NCBI GenBank assembly: GCA_025361995.1
Contig: JANYIP010000297.1
Location: 1-9,410 of the forward strand
Origin: Streptomycetales bacterium
GTDB lineage: Bacteria > Actinomycetota > Actinomycetes > Prado026
Direction: 5' to 3'
Length of the DNA: 9,410 nt
Of the stretch, positions 6,505 through 9,410 are shown piece by piece (the first letter of the stretch is position 1; the number at the start of each line of letters is the position of its first letter). The position numbers were made by a program, and so were the translations under genes. The notes under the pieces were generated by a model. It saw nothing but the letters and a program-made list of their open reading frames with translations. It was not told the DNA's origin and searched no databases.

Positions 6505-7197
6505 GTGCCACGCATCCTGGTCGTCGAGGACGACGAGCCGATCAGCCGACTGCTGGACTCCGCCTTGCGTGCCAACGGCTACGACGTCTGCTGGGCGCGT
6601 ACCGCCGCTGGCGCACTCGCCCAGTCCCAGGTGGGGAGCTTTGACCTGGTCATGCTGGACCTGGGGCTGCCTGACCTCGACGGTGTCGAGGTCTGCCGCG
6701 ACCTGCGGCTGCGCCAGCCGCTGTCGGTCATCGTCATGCTGACCGCGCGTCGCGACGAGATGGACGTGGTGGCTGGTCTCGAGAGCGGCGCGGACGACTA
6801 CCTGACGAAGCCCTTCGGGATGGTGGAGCTACTCGCCAGGGTTCGGGCCCACCTGCGCCGTACAGCTCCTTCCGACGACAGGTCATCCCCGGTGCGACTG
6901 GGCAGCCTCCACATCGACCTCATGGCGCGGACATGCCGGGTCAGCGGGACCGACGTCCCACTGCGTACGAAAGAGTTCGACCTGCTCGCACGACTGGCAC
7001 GAGAGCCCGGTACCGCACTGACGAGGGAGCTGCTGATGTCAGATGTGTGGGACGAGAACTGGTTCGGCTCGACCAAGACCCTCGATGTCCACATCGCAGC
7101 GCTCCGTCGCAAGATCGCGCTCGCGGCCGAGGACGGGGACGCGCCACCGGCCATCACGACGCTACGTGGGCACGGGTACCGGCTGGAAGTCCGCTGA
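6505..7197 (+). CDS. OmpR/PhoB-family response regulator
   Basis: The 230-residue protein has a receiver domain (1 to about 118) with the acidic pair Asp9/Asp10, phosphoacceptor Asp52 in VMLDLGLPDLDG, Thr80 in VMLTAR and Lys102 in LTKPFG. A short linker follows, then a winged-helix DNA-binding domain (about 128-230) with KEFDLLARLAREPG, the recognition-helix region TKTLDVHIAALRRKI and the C-terminal hairpin TTLRGHGYRLEVR. All phosphorylation residues are intact, so it should be phosphorylated by the kinase encoded next. It probably controls transcription of this transporter operon: it lies 9 nt after the permease gene on the same strand, and no other regulator is present. No clear direct-repeat operator could be identified upstream of 1747, so autoregulation is inference. 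Confidence 0.95.
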   Translation: MPRILVVEDDEPISRLLDSALRANGYDVCWARTAAGALAQSQVGSFDLVMLDLGLPDLDGVEVCRDLRLRQPLSVIVMLTARRDEMDVVAGLESGADDYLTKPFGMVELLARVRAHLRRTAPSDDRSSPVRLGSLHIDLMARTCRVSGTDVPLRTKEFDLLARLAREPGTALTRELLMSDVWDENWFGSTKTLDVHIAALRRKIALAAEDGDAPPAITTLRGHGYRLEVR

Positions 7198-7209
7198 CTC
7201 CGCCCGGTC

Positions 7210-7215
7210 GGGAGG
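7210..7215 (+). promoter_or_regulatory. Ribosome-binding site of the histidine kinase
   Basis: GGGAGG, with a 4-nt spacer to GTG 7220, supports that start over in-frame ATG 7247, which has no such site and would remove nine residues ahead of the first membrane segment. Confidence 0.55.
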
Positions 7216-7219
7216 TGCG

Positions 7220-8500
7220 GTGCGCCACAGCATCGTCTCGGTAGCGATGAAGGTCGCCGTGGTGGCCATCATCTTGTTCGCACTGCCCCTCGCAGCGGCC
7301 GTCTATCTCATCTTCTTGTCCAACGAGCGTGCCGAGCTCGAGAGAACAGCTGTCGTTGCGGCCGCGAGCATCGGACCCAGCTACGTCGACGGGGACCCCG
7401 CCGACCTGCCGGCGACGGAGAACGACATAGCGGTGGGCCTGTACTCCCCCGCCGGGAAGTTGGTTGCGGGAAGAGGGCCCGCCCGAGGTGCACGTCAGGT
7501 GCAGCGCGCGCTCGCTGGTCAGCCGTACCAGTCGATCGAGGCTGGACAGATCATCGGGACGATCCCCGTCTTCTCCGGAGAACGGGTGATCGCGGTCGTG
7601 CGCTCAGCAACCCCGCTGTGGACGCTGTGGCGCCTCGTCCTGATCACCTGGGCAGCCATGGTCGCCTTGGCGGTCGCCGCAGTCGCGTCTGCTGTCTTCG
7701 TCGCCCGACGGCAAGCAACGTTGCTCGCGGGGCCGCTGCAGTCTGTCGCCAGCGCGGCGCAGGCACTGGGTGAAGGGGACTTCTCGGCTCGTGCGGCAGG
7801 CAGCGACGTCCCAGAGATCGACCAGACGGCCCAAGCGCTCAACGTGACCGCCCAGCGGCTCGGCACTCTTGTCGAGCGGGAGCGCGCGTTCTCGGCCAAC
7901 GCTTCGCACCAGCTGCGTACGCCGCTGACTGCGCTGCGCCTCGAGCTTGAGGCAGCACTCGATCGCCCCTCTCCGGACCTGCACGCCGCCATGGGCTTGG
8001 CCGACGACCTGGAGGCGACGATCACCGATCTCCTGCTGCTGGCACGCGGAGACGGACCGACCCCCGGCACCGGCGGCTCTGTCGACGATCAGTTCGACGC
8101 CTTGCGTACCCGCTGGCACGGGGCCATGGCAGCGGCGGGGCGACCGCTGCGGATCACCACCGAGGCAGAGGCACCGCGAGTGTTTGCCTCGCCTGCGGTG
8201 ATCGGGCAGATCGTCGACGTCCTGGTCGACAACGCGCTGCGGCACGGCGCCGGGGCCGTCACGGTGGCGGCGCGCGACGCCGGCGGGGCGTTGGCCATCG
8301 ACGTCGGTGACGAAGGGGCGCTCGCCACTACAGAGACGACCGACATCTTCGAACGGGGGATCTCCGGCAACAACGGGCACGGCATCGGTCTGGCCCTGGC
8401 TCGCGAGCTCGCCCAGTCACAAGGTGGACGGCTGCTGCTGACCAGGACGTCGCCGGCCACTGTCTTCACGCTGCTGATTCCTGCGGAGGCAAGTCTCTGA
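7220..8500 (+). CDS. HAMP-domain sensor histidine kinase
   Basis: The 426-residue kinase has a first membrane segment (about 10-33), an extracytoplasmic sensor region of about 100 residues (34-135), a second membrane segment (about 136-161), and a HAMP linker (162-215) ending in ALGEGDFSARA and the following coiled region. The dimerisation/phosphotransfer helix carries the H-box FSANASHQLRTPLTALRLEL with phosphoacceptor His230. The ATP-binding domain shows the N-box VDNALRHG (Asn338), G1 box DVGDEG (361-366), F-box IFERG (376-380) and G2 box GHGIGLALA (386-394). It is therefore a classical two-transmembrane kinase with its own outside sensor, unlike the loop-less intramembrane-sensing kinases that depend on BceB-type permeases. 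It lies 22 nt after the response regulator and forms the other half of the two-component system. The sensed signal may be the transporter substrate or envelope stress; nothing in the sensor region identifies it. Confidence 0.94.
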   Translation: MRHSIVSVAMKVAVVAIILFALPLAAAVYLIFLSNERAELERTAVVAAASIGPSYVDGDPADLPATENDIAVGLYSPAGKLVAGRGPARGARQVQRALAGQPYQSIEAGQIIGTIPVFSGERVIAVVRSATPLWTLWRLVLITWAAMVALAVAAVASAVFVARRQATLLAGPLQSVASAAQALGEGDFSARAAGSDVPEIDQTAQALNVTAQRLGTLVERERAFSANASHQLRTPLTALRLELEAALDRPSPDLHAAMGLADDLEATITDLLLLARGDGPTPGTGGSVDDQFDALRTRWHGAMAAAGRPLRITTEAEAPRVFASPAVIGQIVDVLVDNALRHGAGAVTVAARDAGGALAIDVGDEGALATTETTDIFERGISGNNGHGIGLALARELAQSQGGRLLLTRTSPATVFTLLIPAEASL

Positions 8501-8509
8501 ACGGGCCGG

Positions 8510-9410
8510 CTATCGTGCCCCCGAGTCCTCCGCGGGCACGTTGAGCAACTGCTCGAGGCTCTCGGCGAGGAGGAGGGCATCCAGGTCCCGACCGGGGAGG
8601 GCAGTGAGCTGGACGCCGAACGGCAAGCCGTCCTCGCACAGACCCGCAGGGAACGACACAGTGGGCAGCCCCGCAACGTTCTGCGGGACGGTGAATCCCA
8701 TCACCGCGTCCCGGACAGCGACCTCCCTTCCGTCGATCGAGACGGTGTCGGGTGAGTGCAGAAAGGGAGGTGCAGTCAGTGCGACGGGTGTGAGCATGGC
8801 GTCGACTTCGCCCATGGCCGACTGGAGCTCGCGGCCCAGCTGATCGGCCCGTCGACGGGCGACGCGGTATTCGGACTCAGTGATCGCGCAGGCCCACGCC
8901 AGACGTTCGGCGACGTCTGCCCCGTACCTGTCCTTGCGGCCCGGGTAGATCCCCAGCGTCCTGGTGTGGGTCTGGACCGCCTCGAAACCTTGGACGATGG
9001 AGAAGACCGCTCGGAAGTCTTCGGCCTTGGGCGTCACCAATTCGATCAGGTGCACGCCAGCACGCTGGCACCAGACCAGAGCGCCCTCGTACGCGCGGAC
9101 CCGGTCTGGTTCCCCGAGCAAGTTCGCCAGCCGCGGGGCCATCCCGATCCGACACCCGACCAGGTCCCTCGCAGGCGCCGCGGTGGTAGGGAGCTCGTCG
9201 CGTCCTTGCATGACGCGCAGGACCGGCCAGAGGTCACCCACCTGGCGGGCGATGACTCCCACGGTGTCCAGGCTCGGCGCGAGAGGGACCACCCCCCGGC
9301 TGGGAACAGTTCCGTACGTCGGCTTGATCCCGGCGACGCCGCAGAACGCGCTAGCGATGCGGATCGAACCGCCAGTGTCCGTCGCGACACACACCGGAAC
9401 CATTCGAGCT
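8510..9410 (-). CDS. Amidase-signature-family hydrolase, C-terminal part (5' end outside window)
   Basis: The roughly 299 visible residues match the amidase signature family (Ser-cisSer-Lys hydrolases of amide bonds, such as GatA-like and fatty or aryl acylamidases). The fragment opens in the signature region ATDTGGSIRIASAFCGVAGI followed by KPTYGTVPSRGVVPLAPSLD. The nucleophile is the Ser of DTGGS, codon 9367-9365. The Lys and the cis-Ser lie upstream, beyond the window. The C-terminal half contains MLTPVALTAPPFL, FTVPQNVAGLPTVSFPAG and GLPFGVQLTALPGRDLDALL, all usual for the family. One difference: the common IRIPAA is IRIASA. Stop TAG is at 8512-8510, convergent with the kinase gene and 9 nt from its stop, so it is a separate transcription unit with no evident link to the transporter. 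The substrate cannot be assigned. The first Met seen (9403) is internal; the frame is open to the window end. Confidence 0.92.
   Translation of the reverse strand, partial: ARMVPVCVATDTGGSIRIASAFCGVAGIKPTYGTVPSRGVVPLAPSLDTVGVIARQVGDLWPVLRVMQGRDELPTTAAPARDLVGCRIGMAPRLANLLGEPDRVRAYEGALVWCQRAGVHLIELVTPKAEDFRAVFSIVQGFEAVQTHTRTLGIYPGRKDRYGADVAERLAWACAITESEYRVARRRADQLGRELQSAMGEVDAMLTPVALTAPPFLHSPDTVSIDGREVAVRDAVMGFTVPQNVAGLPTVSFPAGLCEDGLPFGVQLTALPGRDLDALLLAESLEQLLNVPAEDSGAR
8515..8539. terminator. Stem-loop at the convergent gene junction
   Basis: GTGCCC (8515-8520) pairs with GGGCAC (8534-8539), with an inner CG/CG pair across a C/C mismatch and a 7-nt loop. It sits just past the kinase stop, inside the last codons of the amidase gene. 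There is no T tract on either side, so it could be a factor-assisted or bidirectional terminator, or simply a chance palindrome in GC-rich DNA. Confidence 0.3.

Noticed and set aside
7043..7219. Upstream extension of the histidine kinase frame into the response regulator gene
   Set aside because: The extension overlaps the regulator coding sequence, is Arg/Ser-rich and ends at the GGGAGG site that serves GTG 7220.
7604..8380. Minus-strand open frames opposite the histidine kinase
   Set aside because: They are antisense to intact H, N, G and F boxes and have no recognisable protein pattern.

Overview
The window is high-GC DNA with frequent GTG starts, tightly packed genes and 4-nt GTGA overlaps. 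This is typical of an actinobacterium. A Nocardioidaceae/Propionibacteriales-type host is a guess from general flavour only and no marker gene fixes the lineage.

Left part (1-1609): a decaying phosphate-transport locus on the minus strand. A PiT-type phosphate permease (1-989) has changes in both signature motifs, a frameshift near 203, and a 3' end that dissolves into a G-rich tract at the window edge. Just upstream of it in the same operon lies the C-terminal three quarters of its usual partner, a DUF47/PhoU-like protein (996 to about 1457). Its first 50 or so codons are gone. At about 1457 it is fused head-to-head to the last 50 codons of an IS630-family transposase on the plus strand (about 1458-1609). 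The element and the missing DUF47 codons appear to have been lost in one rearrangement.

Central part (1747-8500): an intact six-gene plus-strand operon. It encodes a lipoprotein, two different MacB/LolD-type ABC ATPases, an 886-residue FtsX-type permease with two extracytoplasmic domains, an OmpR/PhoB-type response regulator and a HAMP-containing sensor histidine kinase. The first four genes are joined by three successive GTGA stop/start overlaps. The regulator follows after 9 nt and the kinase 22 nt later. The likely reading is a signal-responsive envelope transporter (lipid, lipoprotein or antimicrobial-compound extrusion or extraction), with the lipoprotein as an extracytoplasmic partner and the two-component system controlling its own operon. 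The substrate is unknown. The unusual points are the two non-identical ATPases serving one internally duplicated permease, and the dedicated lipoprotein.

Right part (8510-9410): the 3' portion of an amidase-signature-family hydrolase on the minus strand, converging on the kinase gene with a 9-nt gap and running off the window. No rRNA, tRNA, CRISPR array or riboswitch was seen. The only notable non-coding stretch is 1610-1746, with a terminator-like hairpin and the ribosome-binding site of the operon but no convincing promoter.
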